Of a stretch of 64,000 nucleotides of DNA, positions 16,721 to 26,840 are shown piece by piece. Each line of letters opens with the position of its first letter. Position 1 is the first letter of the stretch. A program made the translations under genes and the position numbers. Source of the stretch: an uncultured beta proteobacterium (lineage in GTDB: Bacteria > Pseudomonadota > Gammaproteobacteria > Burkholderiales > Burkholderiaceae_C); assembly GCA_903886275.1 (NCBI GenBank), contig CAISLN010000086.1:1-64000 (forward strand), given 5' to 3'. Under the pieces are notes generated by a model that was not told where the DNA came from, did no database searches, and saw only the letters and a list, made by a program, of their open reading frames with translations.

Positions 16721-17536
16721 TTATGGCTTTTGGCACTGCGGACAGAAAAATGTGGAGCGCTGACCTTGGCGCAGGGACTTGATGGCAGTGCCGCATTGGC
16801 GGCAGGCCTGACCCTGGCGGGCATAGACCATGGCTTCGAGCTGGAAGTGACCGGATTCGCCCTGGGCATTGGAAAAGTCGCGCAGCGTGCTGCCGCCTTT
16901 CTCGACCGCCCGCGCCAGCACCTGACGAATGGCAGCCTGCAGGCGCAGCACGCGTGGGCGACTCAAGCGATTGGCCCTTGTGGTGGGACGAATGGCGGCC
17001 AGAAACAGGGCCTCTGACGCATAGATATTGCCCACCCCCACCACCAGCTCTCCAGCCAACAACACCTGCTTGATGGCCGTCTTGCGCTGCTGCAGGCCCT
17101 GGTAAAAAACGACCGCATCAAAGTCCTCACCCAAGGGCTCCACCCCTAGGCGGCCCAGCAGCTTGACGGCGACCGGGTCGGCTTCACTGCTGGCAAACAC
17201 CACGGCGCCAAAGCGCCTGGGGTCGTTCAGGCGCAGCGTGCCCTGCGAAGTCTGCAGGTCAAAATGGTCGTGCTTACCAGCCTCGGCCAAGCCCGAGGCA
17301 AAGCCCACACTGCCCGACATGCCCAGATGCACCAGCAACAAGCCGGCGCTCAGATCAAACAACAAATACTTGCCACGCCGGCGCACCGCCAGCACCCGTT
17401 GCCCGGTCAGACGGCCAGGCTCCACGCCCAATGGCCAGCGCAACGGTTTACCAAGGGTGGCCGAAAGAATGGTGGCGCCGCTAATGCCAGCGGCCAGGCT
17501 CAGGCGGGTAACCTCTACTTCGGGCAGTTCAGGCAT
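16721..17536 (-). CDS. mutM: Formamidopyrimidine-DNA glycosylase (Fpg/MutM)
   Basis: A 271-residue bifunctional glycosylase/AP lyase excising 8-oxoG. The N-terminal catalytic [11 protein letters not shown] gives Pro2 and Glu3. Also present are LVHLGMSGS with the beta-turn Lys in RGKYLLFDL, the H2TH motif ([20 protein letters not shown]), and a C-terminal zinc finger CRQCG...CPQC. Standard length. It heads a minus-strand run with the dynamin-like gene and mutY. Confidence 0.96.
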   Translation of the reverse strand: MPELPEVEVTRLSLAAGISGATILSATLGKPLRWPLGVEPGRLTGQRVLAVRRRGKYLLFDLSAGLLLVHLGMSGSVGFASGLAEAGKHDHFDLQTSQGTLRLNDPRRFGAVVFASSEADPVAVKLLGRLGVEPLGEDFDAVVFYQGLQQRKTAIKQVLLAGELVVGVGNIYASEALFLAAIRPTTRANRLSRPRVLRLQAAIRQVLARAVEKGGSTLRDFSNAQGESGHFQLEAMVYARQGQACRQCGTAIKSLRQGQRSTFFCPQCQKP

Positions 17537-17587
17537 GGCTTAGTCATAGGTGTACGAATGCTTTTCATGTTGGATTATTATGGCCCG

Positions 17588-19321
17588 ATGACTGAACCCA
17601 AGCGCCTGAAGTTCCCCACGCTGTTGCTTGCACTGGCTCTAACAGCGCCCATGGTCTGGGCCCAGACCAATGCACCGCTCAACTCCGAGCTCAACAGCAG
17701 CCTGCTGTACGAGTTGATGTTGGCGGAAATCAGCGACTACAACAACGATCCCGTTTCGGCCTTCCAGCTGATGCTCGACGCCGCGCAGAAAAGCCGTTCC
17801 GACCAACTCTTTGAGCGCGCGGTAGAAATTGCCCTGCGCGCTCGCGCCGGCGAGTCGGCACTGCAGGCATCCCAGGCTTGGAGCCGCAACGCCCCTGGCA
17901 ACAAGGACGCAACGCGCTACTTGCTGCAGATCCTGATCGGGCTTAACAAACTGCAGGAAACGGTGGACCCCATCAAGCGCGAACTGGGCGCCATGGCGCC
18001 CAGGGAACGCAGCGCAGCCATCAACCTGGTACCGCGTTATTTCGTGCGCGCCACCGACAAAAAGCTCGCCACCCATGTGGTAGAGCAGACGCTGGCCCCT
18101 GAACTGGCAAACCCCGTCACCGGGCCGGCTGCCTTTGCCGCCATAGGCACCATGCGCCTGTTGGCCGAAGATAGCCATGGCGCACTAGAGGCCGCCAAAA
18201 AAGGAGCCGCACTGAACCGCAAGGCCGAAGAGCCGGTGCAACTGGCATTGGCCTTGACCGACCCCAGGCTGCCCGATGCCGAGGCGCTGGTCATAGCCCA
18301 CCTGCAAACGGGTGCACGCCCGGAAGTGCACATGGCCTATGTGCGCAAGCTGCTGGACATGCAACGCTATGCAGACGCGAATGCGCAGGCCAGACAAATC
18401 AACGCAGCAGCACCGGACTTTGCCGAGGCCTGGTTGGTGCGCGGCTCACTGGCGCTACAGAAGAAAGAGCTGCCAGATGCGCAATCAGCGCTCAGCAACT
18501 TTGTGCGATTGCGCGAGGCGGCCCAGGCTAGCGCAGCCACCGAGACATCCAGCGACCGGGGCCTGGCACAGGGCTACTTTTTGCTGGCTGAAATTGCCGA
18601 ACAAAGCCAGAAACCCGATGAGGTAGAGCATTACCTGGCCCTCATCGACAACCCGCAGGACGCGATTCGCGTGCAGGCCCGCCGCGCCGCCATCCTGGCG
18701 CGCCAGGGCAAACTCGAAGAGGCGCGCGCCCTGATACGCGCCACACCGGAAAGCCTGCCGGAAGACGAGCGCGCCAAGATCAATGCCGAGGCCCAATTGC
18801 TACGCGACAACAAGCAGTTCCAGCTGGTGTACGACTTCCTGCAAGAGTCGCTGCAGCGCAACCCAGAGGACGCCGATCTGCGCTACGACCTGGCCATGGC
18901 GGCAGAGAAGCTCGACAAGATAGACGAGATGGAAAAGCTGCTGCGCCAAGTGATTGCCGACAAGCCCGAATACCACCACGCCTACAACGCACTGGGCTAC
19001 TCGCTGGCCGATCGCAAGCTGCGCCTGCCCGAGGCCAGGGAACTGGTCAAAAAGGCCTTGGCATTCGCACCCAACGACCCCTTCATTCTGGACAGCCTGG
19101 GCTGGGTGGAATTTCGCAGCGGCAACCTGGACCAAGCGCGGCAAATTTTGCAGGGCGCCTTTGAGGCCAAGCCAGACGCCGAAATCGCCGCCCACCTGGG
19201 CGAGGTGTTGTGGAGCCTGGGCGACAAAGACCAGGCCCACGCGGTTTGGAACAGCGGCTTGCTGCAAAATCCCGACAACGACACCCTGCTAGACACCATC
19301 AAGCGCCTGAGCACGCTGTGA
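17588..19321 (+). CDS. Exported TPR-repeat protein
   Basis: A 577-residue protein starting at ATG 17588, with a signal peptide (FPTLLLALALTAPMVWA, cleavage near residue 26). A chain of tetratricopeptide repeats follows, with typical units such as YHHAYNALGYSLADR and DPFILDSLGWVEFRSGNLDQA near the C-terminus. It lies directly upstream of lolB with overlapping stop/start (TGATG), a conserved neighbourhood in betaproteobacteria. It is probably a periplasmic scaffold linked to outer-membrane biogenesis; the exact role is unknown. Confidence 0.88.
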   Translation: MTEPKRLKFPTLLLALALTAPMVWAQTNAPLNSELNSSLLYELMLAEISDYNNDPVSAFQLMLDAAQKSRSDQLFERAVEIALRARAGESALQASQAWSRNAPGNKDATRYLLQILIGLNKLQETVDPIKRELGAMAPRERSAAINLVPRYFVRATDKKLATHVVEQTLAPELANPVTGPAAFAAIGTMRLLAEDSHGALEAAKKGAALNRKAEEPVQLALALTDPRLPDAEALVIAHLQTGARPEVHMAYVRKLLDMQRYADANAQARQINAAAPDFAEAWLVRGSLALQKKELPDAQSALSNFVRLREAAQASAATETSSDRGLAQGYFLLAEIAEQSQKPDEVEHYLALIDNPQDAIRVQARRAAILARQGKLEEARALIRATPESLPEDERAKINAEAQLLRDNKQFQLVYDFLQESLQRNPEDADLRYDLAMAAEKLDKIDEMEKLLRQVIADKPEYHHAYNALGYSLADRKLRLPEARELVKKALAFAPNDPFILDSLGWVEFRSGNLDQARQILQGAFEAKPDAEIAAHLGEVLWSLGDKDQAHAVWNSGLLQNPDNDTLLDTIKRLSTL

Positions 19322-19806
19322 TGCGAACGCATCGCTTGTGGCTGCAAGGCGGCCTGCTGCTGGCCTGCTTGGCGGGCTGCGCTACTGCGCCTGTGGCAAG
19401 CAGGCCGGCCGAGGAAACGCACTGGCAGGGCCGACTGGCGCTCAGGGTCTACAGCAAGCCGGTGCAGGCTTTTTCGGCCAGTTTCGATTTGCAGGGCCGA
19501 CCCGCCAATGGCACGCTAACGCTGACATCCCCGCTGGGCACCACGTTGGCGCGCATGCAATGGGACCAAGGCTCGGCCACCCTTCTGGCCAACGGCGAAC
19601 AAAAAGATTTCGATTCGCTGCAGGCGCTGGCACTCAGCCTCACAGGAACCGACCTCCCTGTGGCCAGCCTGTTTGCCTGGTTGCAGGGCAAGGACGAGGC
19701 AGCGCCCGGTTGGCAAGTCGATCTGAAAGACCTGTCCGATGGTCGCCTGCAGGCGCGCCACATTGAAGAAGTGCAGGCCGAGCTGAAAATCATTCTGGAA
19801 CGCTGA
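19321..19806 (+). CDS. lolB: Outer-membrane lipoprotein insertion protein LolB
   Basis: A 161-residue lipoprotein with lipobox LLACLAGC (Cys at residue 20). The body ETHWQGRLALRVYS, FSASFDLQGRP and GTLTLTSPLGTTLARMQW is characteristic of LolB, which accepts lipoproteins from LolA and inserts them into the outer membrane. The ATG overlaps the TPR gene stop by one base. ispE follows, the classic lolB-ispE-tRNA-prs order. Confidence 0.93.
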   Translation: MRTHRLWLQGGLLLACLAGCATAPVASRPAEETHWQGRLALRVYSKPVQAFSASFDLQGRPANGTLTLTSPLGTTLARMQWDQGSATLLANGEQKDFDSLQALALSLTGTDLPVASLFAWLQGKDEAAPGWQVDLKDLSDGRLQARHIEEVQAELKIILER

Positions 19807-19838
19807 GCCCCACACCCTGCGCCACCGATAATGCCGCC

Positions 19839-20705
19839 ATGCAGGCGCTCTACGACATACCGGCTCCGGCCAAACTCAATCTCTTTTTGCACATCACCGG
19901 GCGCCGTGCGGATGGCTACCATCTGCTGCAATCGGCCTTCATGCTGATTGACTGGTGTGACACCCTTCATTTTGAAATCCGCAACGATGGCGCAGTGACG
20001 CGTGAGGACCTGAGCTGGGCCCTGCCCGCAGACGATTTATGCGTACGCGCTGCCAAGGCCTTGCAGCTTGCCAGCGCTTGTTCCAAGGGAGTGCACATAG
20101 GCATACGCAAGTCGGTGCCAGCGCAGGCTGGCATGGGCGGCGGCTCGTCAGATGCGGCCTCCACCCTGCTGGCGTTGAATCGCCTGTGGGGTCTGAAGCT
20201 ATCGCTGCAGGAGCTGATGTCCATCGGCCTGGCGCTGGGCGCCGACGTGCCTTTTTTCCTCAGCGGCGGCCATGCATGGGTCGAAGGCATTGGCGAGAAA
20301 ATAACGCGGCTACAATTGCCAGCTGCGCAGTTTGTTGTGGTCAAGCCGGAAGCCGGTTTGGACACCAAATTGATTTTTTCTGACCCAAGCCTAAAACGCG
20401 ATTCTTTGCCTGCTACAATTGCAGGCTTCGCTGCAAACGAACTGACCTTCGGTCAAAACGACTTGCAAGCCGTAGCCCAGAAGTTGTGCCCCGGAGTGAA
20501 GCAAGCCCTTCTTTGGCTTGCGTCGCAAGGGCTTGATGGCAGGATGACCGGTTCAGGAAGTGCAGTGTTTGCGCAGTTGCGCCAAGCCGTAGATTTGGAT
20601 AGCGCACCGGGTGCGATGCAAGTCAGGTTGTGCAGCAGTTTGGATGTTCACCCGCTCAGCGGTTGGGCAGACAGCAATGGTTTATCGGTTGTTAGCATTA
20701 GTTAG
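19839..20705 (+). CDS. ispE: 4-diphosphocytidyl-2-C-methyl-D-erythritol kinase
   Basis: A 288-residue GHMP kinase of the MEP isoprenoid pathway. [22 protein letters not shown] is the N-terminal substrate signature (catalytic Lys, His). The ATP loop is [16 protein letters not shown], followed by [21 protein letters not shown]. The C-terminal motif is [12 protein letters not shown]. Full length. Followed after 10 bases by tRNA-Gln. Confidence 0.95.
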   Translation: MQALYDIPAPAKLNLFLHITGRRADGYHLLQSAFMLIDWCDTLHFEIRNDGAVTREDLSWALPADDLCVRAAKALQLASACSKGVHIGIRKSVPAQAGMGGGSSDAASTLLALNRLWGLKLSLQELMSIGLALGADVPFFLSGGHAWVEGIGEKITRLQLPAAQFVVVKPEAGLDTKLIFSDPSLKRDSLPATIAGFAANELTFGQNDLQAVAQKLCPGVKQALLWLASQGLDGRMTGSGSAVFAQLRQAVDLDSAPGAMQVRLCSSLDVHPLSGWADSNGLSVVSIS

Positions 20706-20715
20706 CAACCCGTGT

Positions 20716-20792
20716 AGGGGAGTCGCCAAGTTGGTTAAGGCACTGGATTTTGATTCCAGCATGCGAAGGTTCGAGTCCTTCTTCCCCTGCCA
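20716..20792 (+). tRNA. tRNA-Gln (anticodon UUG)
   Basis: A 77-nt cloverleaf: acceptor AGGGGAG with TTCCCCT, D-arm with GCCAAGTTGGTTAAGGC, anticodon arm CTGGA-TTTTGAT-TCCAG giving TTG, T-arm AAGGTTCGAGTCCTT, discriminator G and encoded CCA. It lies between ispE and prs, a conserved position in many gamma- and betaproteobacteria. Confidence 0.95.
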
Positions 20793-20869
20793 AATCTGTT
20801 GTTGGATCGTTGTCCACAACAGGTTGCGCAAAATTGCAACGTAAACCTCTATCTTTCGCTGGAACCCGA

Positions 20870-21847
20870 ATGCAGGCACCCACTCCTCCCGATTTCATGG
20901 TCTTTACCGGTAATGCCAATCCCGGCATGGCCGCATCGATCGCCGAGAACCTCGGCATTTCGCTGGGGTCTGCTACGGTAGGCCGCTTCTCCGATGGAGA
21001 AGTCACCGTCGAGATCAACCAAAACGTGCGGGCACGCGATGTGTTTGTGGTCCAGAGCACCTGTGCCCCGACCAACGAAAACCTGATGGAGCTGCTGATC
21101 ATGGTGGATGCGCTCAAGCGCGCATCGGCCGAGCGCATCAGTGCCGTCATCCCCTATTTTGGTTATGCCCGTCAGGACCGCCGCCCACGCTCCACCCGCG
21201 TGCCGATCACGGCCAAGGTGGTGGCCAATATGCTGCAGGCAGTCGGTGTGGCACGCGTGCTGACCATGGACTTGCATGCCGACCAGATCCAAGGCTTCTT
21301 TGATATCCCGGTGGACAATATTTACGCCTCGCCGGTGCTGCTGGGCGATCTGCGCCAAAAGAATTACGAAGACCTGATCGTGGTCTCGCCCGATGTGGGT
21401 GGCGTGGTGCGTGCCCGTGCGCTGGCCAAGCAGCTCAATTGCGATCTGGCCATCATCGACAAGCGCCGCCCCCGCGCCAATGTGTCTGAAGTGATGCATG
21501 TGATCGGCGAGATTGACGGACGCAACTGCGTCATCATGGACGACATGATTGACACCGCCGGGACCCTGGTCAAGGCTGCCGAAGTGCTCAAGGCACGCGG
21601 CGCCAAGAAGGTCTATGCCTATTGCACGCACCCGATTTTTTCGGGCCCAGCCATCGAACGCATTGCCAACGGCAGCGCGCTCGACGAAGTGGTGGTGACC
21701 GACACCATCCCCCTGAGCGCTGCAGCCTTGCAGTGCGCCAAGATTCGCCAACTCACCGTGGCTCCGCTGATCGCCGAGACGATACAGCGCATTGCCAAGG
21801 GTGAGTCGGTGATGAGTTTGTTCTCTGACCAAGAGAACTTATTCTAA
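20870..21847 (+). CDS. prs: Ribose-phosphate pyrophosphokinase
   Basis: A 325-residue PRPP synthase. Motifs are [76 protein letters not shown] and the PRPP-binding loop [16 protein letters not shown]. The start is the ATG of [20 protein letters not shown]; the frame runs upstream through the tRNA and is discarded. It makes PRPP from ribose-5-phosphate and ATP for nucleotide, His and Trp synthesis. Confidence 0.96.
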   Translation: MQAPTPPDFMVFTGNANPGMAASIAENLGISLGSATVGRFSDGEVTVEINQNVRARDVFVVQSTCAPTNENLMELLIMVDALKRASAERISAVIPYFGYARQDRRPRSTRVPITAKVVANMLQAVGVARVLTMDLHADQIQGFFDIPVDNIYASPVLLGDLRQKNYEDLIVVSPDVGGVVRARALAKQLNCDLAIIDKRRPRANVSEVMHVIGEIDGRNCVIMDDMIDTAGTLVKAAEVLKARGAKKVYAYCTHPIFSGPAIERIANGSALDEVVVTDTIPLSAAALQCAKIRQLTVAPLIAETIQRIAKGESVMSLFSDQENLF

Positions 21848-21852
21848 AAAGC

Positions 21853-21885
21853 AAACGCCGCTGCATCCTGCAGCAAGCGTTTTTA
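21853..21885 (+). terminator. Probable terminator after prs
   Basis: AAACGC...GCGTTT outer arms with an inner CTGCA/TGCAG stem, followed by TTTTATT. It lies 6 bases beyond the prs stop. Confidence 0.6.
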
Positions 21886-21933
21886 TTAAACCGGAGTCGC
21901 ACTGGTCGCGGTGGATTCCTCTAGGAGTAAGTT

Positions 21934-22608
21934 ATGAAATTTGTCGCTTTTGAGCGCGCTAAGCAGGGCACGGGTGCGAGCCGCCGTCTCCGCAATTCGG
22001 GTCGCACACCTGGCATCGTTTACGGTGGATCGGCTGATACCACCCTGATCGAACTCGATCACAACGCCCTGTGGCACACCATCAAGAAAGAAGCCTTCCA
22101 CGCTTCCGTGCTGAACATGGAACTCAATGGCGTCGAACACAAGGTTCTTTTGCGTGACCTGCAAATGCACCCCTACAAGCAGTTGATTCTGCACATCGAC
22201 TTCCAACGCGTGGACGCAACCACCAAACTGCACATGAAGGTGCCATTGCACTTCTTCGGTGACGAACTGTCACCCGCGGTCAAGACCGACGGTTGCATCG
22301 CCAACCACGTGCTGACCGAAATCGAAGTGCTGTGCCTGCCCACCGATCTGCCTGAGTTCATCAAGGTGGACCTGAGCGGACTCAAAAAAGGCCGTTCCCT
22401 GCACGTGACTGACGTCGTCCTGCCCAAGGGCGTGACCGCCGCCAAGCACGGCAGCGTCAACCCCGTGGTGGTCTCCGTGGTGATGATCGCCGGTGCCGTG
22501 GTCGAAGCCCCTGCTGCCGATGCCGCTGTACCCGCCAAGGGTGGCAAAGCCGGTGCCAAGCCTGCTGCCAAGGCCGCTCCCGCTGCCAAGCCTGCTGCCA
22601 AGAAGTAA
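21934..22608 (+). CDS. rplY: 50S ribosomal protein L25/general stress protein Ctc
   Basis: A 224-residue long-form L25 (TL5/Ctc type). The N-terminal 5S rRNA-binding domain contains [23 protein letters not shown]-terminal beta domain follows, with an Ala/Lys/Pro-rich tail (residues about 190-224). A strong ribosome binding site (AGGAG) lies eight bases before the ATG. It binds 5S rRNA in the large subunit. Confidence 0.95.
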   Translation: MKFVAFERAKQGTGASRRLRNSGRTPGIVYGGSADTTLIELDHNALWHTIKKEAFHASVLNMELNGVEHKVLLRDLQMHPYKQLILHIDFQRVDATTKLHMKVPLHFFGDELSPAVKTDGCIANHVLTEIEVLCLPTDLPEFIKVDLSGLKKGRSLHVTDVVLPKGVTAAKHGSVNPVVVSVVMIAGAVVEAPAADAAVPAKGGKAGAKPAAKAAPAAKPAAKK

Positions 22609-22626
22609 TCTACTTTTTGTTTGCAC

Positions 22627-22654
22627 AAAAGGCCCACCTCGGTGGGCCTTTTTT
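22627..22654 (+). terminator. Intrinsic terminator of rplY
   Basis: AAGGCCCACC / GGTGGGCCTT perfect 10-bp arms with a 2-base loop and a run of six T. A textbook intrinsic terminator, also flanked by A on the other side. Confidence 0.9.
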
Positions 22655-22721
22655 GTTGCCTGAAAGACCTGCAGACGCAGGCCACTTCCATGCGATTTCC
22701 AAACTCTTTTACCATCGGCAC

Positions 22722-23390
22722 ATGATCAAACTGTTTGTCGGCCTGGGCAATCCGGGCCCGGAATACGAGGCCACGCGGCACAACGCCGGCGCTTGGTGGA
22801 TAGATGCCTTGGCGCGTCAACTGAAAGTGCCCATGGGGATGGACCGCAGCTACCACGGCTTTGTGGCGCGCACCACCATCGGTGGGCAAACCGTCTGGCT
22901 ACTGCAACCACAAACCTTTATGAACCTGTCGGGCAAGTCGGTTGCTGCGTTGGCGCGCTTTTTCAAAATCCTGCCCAACGAAATTCTGGTGGCCCACGAT
23001 GAGCTCGACGTGGTGCCCGGCGAGGCCAAGCTCAAGTTCGGCGGCAGCCATGCCGGCCACAACGGCCTGCGCGACATCCACGCCCAGCTCGGCTCTCCCG
23101 ACTACTGGCGCCTGCGCCTGGGCGTGGGCCATCCCGGCGACAAGGCCGAAGTGGTGAACTGGGTGTTGAAGAAACCCTCGCTAGACCATCGCATTGCCAT
23201 TGAGCAGGCCATAGACCGCTCCCTCAAGGCCGTGCCACACCTGCTAGCCGGTGAAATGGACAAGGCCACCATGCTGATCCACACTAGCAAAGCGCCGCGC
23301 CCCAAGCTGCCCAAACCGGTGCTAGCGACGCCGGCTGAAACCGGCTTGCCCAGCGCGTCTGCGCCACCAGACTTCGGCGGTGCGGTCTAG
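22722..23390 (+). CDS. pth: Peptidyl-tRNA hydrolase
   Basis: A 222-residue protein beginning [20 protein letters not shown], with Asn and His catalytic residues (GNPG, TRHNAG). [41 protein letters not shown] and the C-terminal KAVPHLL segment complete the Pth signature. A Pro-rich tail of about 20 residues extends beyond the usual end. It releases tRNA from dropped-off peptidyl-tRNA. rplY-pth is a conserved pair. Confidence 0.95.
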   Translation: MIKLFVGLGNPGPEYEATRHNAGAWWIDALARQLKVPMGMDRSYHGFVARTTIGGQTVWLLQPQTFMNLSGKSVAALARFFKILPNEILVAHDELDVVPGEAKLKFGGSHAGHNGLRDIHAQLGSPDYWRLRLGVGHPGDKAEVVNWVLKKPSLDHRIAIEQAIDRSLKAVPHLLAGEMDKATMLIHTSKAPRPKLPKPVLATPAETGLPSASAPPDFGGAV

Positions 23391-23427
23391 CAAACTTTTC
23401 CTCCACGTGCGCGAAAGGGAAGAAGCC

Positions 23428-23865
23428 ATGCAGCGTTTGAAATCCCTTGCCATCACCGCCCTGCTGTTAGCAGTCGGCAGCGCTGGTGCACAAACCGTGT
23501 ATCGCTGCGGCAGCAGCTACAGCCAGACCCCTTGCGCCAACGCTGTCGAGGTGCAGACCGATGACCCACGCAGCGATGCGCAGCGCGCCGCCGCCCGCGA
23601 GGGACTGGCGCGCGACAAGGCCTTGGCAAAGGACCTGGAGGCAAGCCGGCGCAAAGACGAGGCGGCTGCGTTGGCCGCCAACAAGCAGGCAATGGAGCAG
23701 GAGAAGCTGGCCATTGCCCGTGCTAGCGCCGCACGCAAAAAGCAGGAGACCGTTGTCCCTAAAAAGGCCAGCAGCGCAACTAAGCGCAAGGCCAAGCCGC
23801 CTGAAGTGTTCATGTCAAACTCCACCGCTGGCAGCGGCAAAAAGAGCAAAACCAAAAAACCCTGA
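23428..23865 (+). CDS. Small exported DUF4124-like protein
   Basis: A 145-residue protein with a signal peptide (LAITALLLAVGSAGAQ). The sequence then opens with VYRCGSSYSQTPCANAVEV, the two-cysteine motif of DUF4124-type periplasmic proteins. A long charged Lys/Ala-rich helix and a basic tail (GKKSKTKKP) follow. The ATG follows an AGGGAAGAAG ribosome binding site. Function unknown. It follows pth by 37 bases. Confidence 0.7.
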   Translation: MQRLKSLAITALLLAVGSAGAQTVYRCGSSYSQTPCANAVEVQTDDPRSDAQRAAAREGLARDKALAKDLEASRRKDEAAALAANKQAMEQEKLAIARASAARKKQETVVPKKASSATKRKAKPPEVFMSNSTAGSGKKSKTKKP

Positions 23866-23893
23866 GTAGGACCGGCCTCCTCAAGCAACTTTT

Positions 23894-24193
<300 letters not shown>

Positions 24194-24249
24194 TTATCGC
24201 AAGCCAGCCGACAACAACCCCTGCACTCCACCAATCACCTACTGCCGCA

Positions 24250-25671
24250 ATGCGCACCGCAACCGAGCAATCCCTGCCCCTGCACGATTGGAGCGCATAC
24301 GCGCTGGTGGCCGCCTACCGTTGCCGGGCGCTGTCGCCAGTGGAGGTAGTGGAGTCTGCGCTGAACCATATCGCGCAGTGGGAGCCCCATATCCGCGCCA
24401 GCTACTTGCTGCGCCCCGAGCGGGCCATCGCCAGCGCCCAAGCGTCTGAAGCCCGCTGGCTGCGCCGGGAACCGCTCAGCGCCCTGGACGGTGTGCCCGT
24501 CACACTCAAGGACAACATCGCCACCCAGGGCGACCCCAGCCCTTTGGGCACGCGCGCCACCGACTGCGTTGCGGCAAAGGCCGACTCCCCACCCGCCGCG
24601 CGCCTGCGCGAGGCTGGCACAGTGCTGCTGTGCAAAACCACCATGCCCGACTACGGCATGCTGTCCTCCGGTGTCTCCAGCTTTCACCCGCTGGCACGCA
24701 ACCCCTGGGACCTGCGCAAGACACCGGGCGGCTCCAGCGCCGGGGCAGCGGCCGCTGCGGCTGCCGGCTACGGCCCCCTGCATGTGGGTACCGACATAGG
24801 CGGCTCACTGCGCCTGCCCGCCAGCTGGTGCGGTATCTTCAGCCTCAAACCCAGTCTGGGACGCATCCCGATTGACCCGCCCTACACCGGCCGCGCCGCA
24901 GGTCCAATGACCCGCTGCGTCAGTGACGCCGCGCTGATGATGCGCGCCCTGAGTTGGCCCGATGCGCGCGACAGCATGAGCCTGCCGTTTGAGTCGATTG
25001 ACTGGGACAACTGGGACCGCCCATTGAACCAGCTCGACGGCGTGCACATAGGCCTGTTGCTCGATGCCGGTTGCGGCCTGACTGTGGAGCCCGAGGTGCG
25101 GTCGGCCGTGCTGCGCGCCGCCAGACTGTTCGAGGGTGCGGGCGCCATCGTCACCCCTATGCAGCCGTTTTTGACACGGCAGATGCTCGACGGCATGGAC
25201 CTGGCCTGGCGCATGCGCTCGCAGCTCGATCTGGTGGCCCTGAGCGAAGAACGCCGCGCCACCGTGCTGCCCTATATCCGGGCCTGGGCCTACAGCGCTC
25301 ACGGCCTCTCGGGCGCAGAGATGTTCCTTGCCACCAGCCAGTTCCACGCCACCCGCGTGGCCACGGTGAACGCCTGCAACGCCTTTGACTATGTGATTTC
25401 GCCCACCGCGCCGATTGCCGCCTTTGACGCCGAGCTGCCCTCGCCCACCAACGACCCGCTGCGTCCGCTAGAGCACATCGCCTTCACCGTGCCCTTCAAC
25501 ATGTCGGAGCAACCCGCCGCCAGCATCAACTGCGGCTACACCCAAGCCGGCCTGCCCATAGGCCTGCAGATTGCGGGAAGGCGCTTTGATGACCTAGGGG
25601 TGCTGCAGCTGAGCCGTGCCTTCGAGGTTTTGCGCGGGCCGCAAAGACCCTGGCCGCTGCCACCGGCCTGA
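24250..25671 (+). CDS. Amidase-signature hydrolase
   Basis: A 473-residue amidase-signature enzyme. The Ser-cisSer-Lys triad is visible: Lys in VPVTLKDNIATQGD, cis-Ser in TPGGSSAGAAAA, and the nucleophile Ser in GTDIGGSLRLPASWCG. Also present are FSLKPSLGRIP and the C-terminal GLPIGLQIAGRRFDD. The start is the ATG of MRTATEQSLPLHDWSAYALV; an upstream in-frame extension is open but unsupported. It may act on amides of unknown structure; it is not gatA, as no gatB/C is adjacent. Confidence 0.85.
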   Translation: MRTATEQSLPLHDWSAYALVAAYRCRALSPVEVVESALNHIAQWEPHIRASYLLRPERAIASAQASEARWLRREPLSALDGVPVTLKDNIATQGDPSPLGTRATDCVAAKADSPPAARLREAGTVLLCKTTMPDYGMLSSGVSSFHPLARNPWDLRKTPGGSSAGAAAAAAAGYGPLHVGTDIGGSLRLPASWCGIFSLKPSLGRIPIDPPYTGRAAGPMTRCVSDAALMMRALSWPDARDSMSLPFESIDWDNWDRPLNQLDGVHIGLLLDAGCGLTVEPEVRSAVLRAARLFEGAGAIVTPMQPFLTRQMLDGMDLAWRMRSQLDLVALSEERRATVLPYIRAWAYSAHGLSGAEMFLATSQFHATRVATVNACNAFDYVISPTAPIAAFDAELPSPTNDPLRPLEHIAFTVPFNMSEQPAASINCGYTQAGLPIGLQIAGRRFDDLGVLQLSRAFEVLRGPQRPWPLPPA

Positions 25672-25697
25672 ACAGCGCCGGGCAACGCCCGTCCGTT

Positions 25698-26186
25698 TCA
25701 GCCCTTGAGTTTTTCCATCAGGCGCGCATGCACCTCGGGCGCCACAAACTGCCGCACATCGCCCTTAAGCGTGGCGATCTCACGCACCAGGGTGCTGCTG
25801 ATGAACTGGTAACGCGCATCCGGCGTCAAAAAAATCGTGTCCACGTCGGGCGCCAAGGCGCGGTTCATGCCGGCCAGTTGGGCCTCGTAATCGAAGTCGG
25901 TTACCGAGCGCACACCACGCACCATGACGCTTGCGCCCTGTGCCACAGCAAAGTCGCGCACCAGCCCGCTGAAGGGCTCCACGCGCACATTCGCAAGCGC
26001 TGCAAACACTTCGCGCACCGTCTCCAACCGCTCCTCCAACGTGAACATCGTCTTCTTGTGGTGGGCCGCCGCCACCGCCACCACCACGTTGGCAAACAGG
26101 CCGGCGCTGCGCCTGATCAGGTCCTGGTGGCCCAGGGTGATGGGGTCAAAGGTGCCGGGAAAAACGGCGCTCACTGGCTTGGCCAT
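25698..26186 (-). CDS. coaD: Phosphopantetheine adenylyltransferase
   Basis: A 162-residue nucleotidyltransferase. FPGTFDPITLGHQDLI carries the (T/H)xGH motif; also present are MVRGVRSVTDFDYEAQLAGMNR and YQFISSTLVREIATLKGD (ISSTxVRE). Catalyses the penultimate step of coenzyme A synthesis. Lies 30 bases downstream of rsmD, the usual rsmD-coaD pair. Confidence 0.96.
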   Translation of the reverse strand: MAKPVSAVFPGTFDPITLGHQDLIRRSAGLFANVVVAVAAAHHKKTMFTLEERLETVREVFAALANVRVEPFSGLVRDFAVAQGASVMVRGVRSVTDFDYEAQLAGMNRALAPDVDTIFLTPDARYQFISSTLVREIATLKGDVRQFVAPEVHARLMEKLKG

Positions 26187-26216
26187 GCTGCTGCTCCAGA
26201 AATCAACAAACGGGGC

Positions 26217-26840
26217 TCAGGCCAGGCGCAACAAATGCGCGTGCACCGCGCCAGCCTTGAGGTATTTGTGCACGACCAGACCCATGGGCGCAAGCAGCTC
26301 ATCGGTCCATTTGGTGGGTGACTCCAGGTAGATCCAACCGGTGGGCGTGATGGCCTTGGCGCAGGCATTGAGTGCGGGCACCAGCAGCGGCGCATCGAAC
26401 GGCGGGTCCAGAAAAATCAGGTCACAGCTGGCGGGTGCCGCCTGGCGTATGGACACCACGCCGTCGCCGCGCTGCAACTGCACCGCTGTGGCGGCCAACT
26501 GGTCCTTGGTCTTTTGCAACTGGGCCACCAGGGCTGAGTCAGACTCCACCAGCACCACATTAGTGGCGCCGCGCGAAGCGGCCTCAAAGCCCAGCACGCC
26601 GGTGCCGGCAAAGGCGTCTATGCAGCGCCAACCGGTCAGATCCTGGCCCAGCCAGTTGAACAGGGTTTCGCGCACCCGGTCGGGCGTGGGGCGCAGACCC
26701 GGTTTGTCGGACACCTTGAGTTTGGTGCGCTTCCACAGGCCTCCAATGATGCGGACTTCGTGGGTTTGCGCGGCGCGTGGTTTGTGCACACGTTTGGGTT
26801 TGCTGGCAGGGGATGCTCTTTTGGTGACTTTGGTACTCAT
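26217..26840 (-). CDS. rsmD: 16S rRNA m2G966 methyltransferase
   Basis: A 207-residue protein with a basic N-terminal tail (residues 1-25). RIIGGLWKRTKLKV, GLRPTPDRVRETLFNWL, the AdoMet motif DAFAGTGVLGFEAASRGA and the catalytic LIFLDPPFD are diagnostic for RsmD. In related genomes M16 peptidase genes adjoin it; here the pilus cluster separates them. Confidence 0.95.
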   Translation of the reverse strand: MSTKVTKRASPASKPKRVHKPRAAQTHEVRIIGGLWKRTKLKVSDKPGLRPTPDRVRETLFNWLGQDLTGWRCIDAFAGTGVLGFEAASRGATNVVLVESDSALVAQLQKTKDQLAATAVQLQRGDGVVSIRQAAPASCDLIFLDPPFDAPLLVPALNACAKAITPTGWIYLESPTKWTDELLAPMGLVVHKYLKAGAVHAHLLRLA

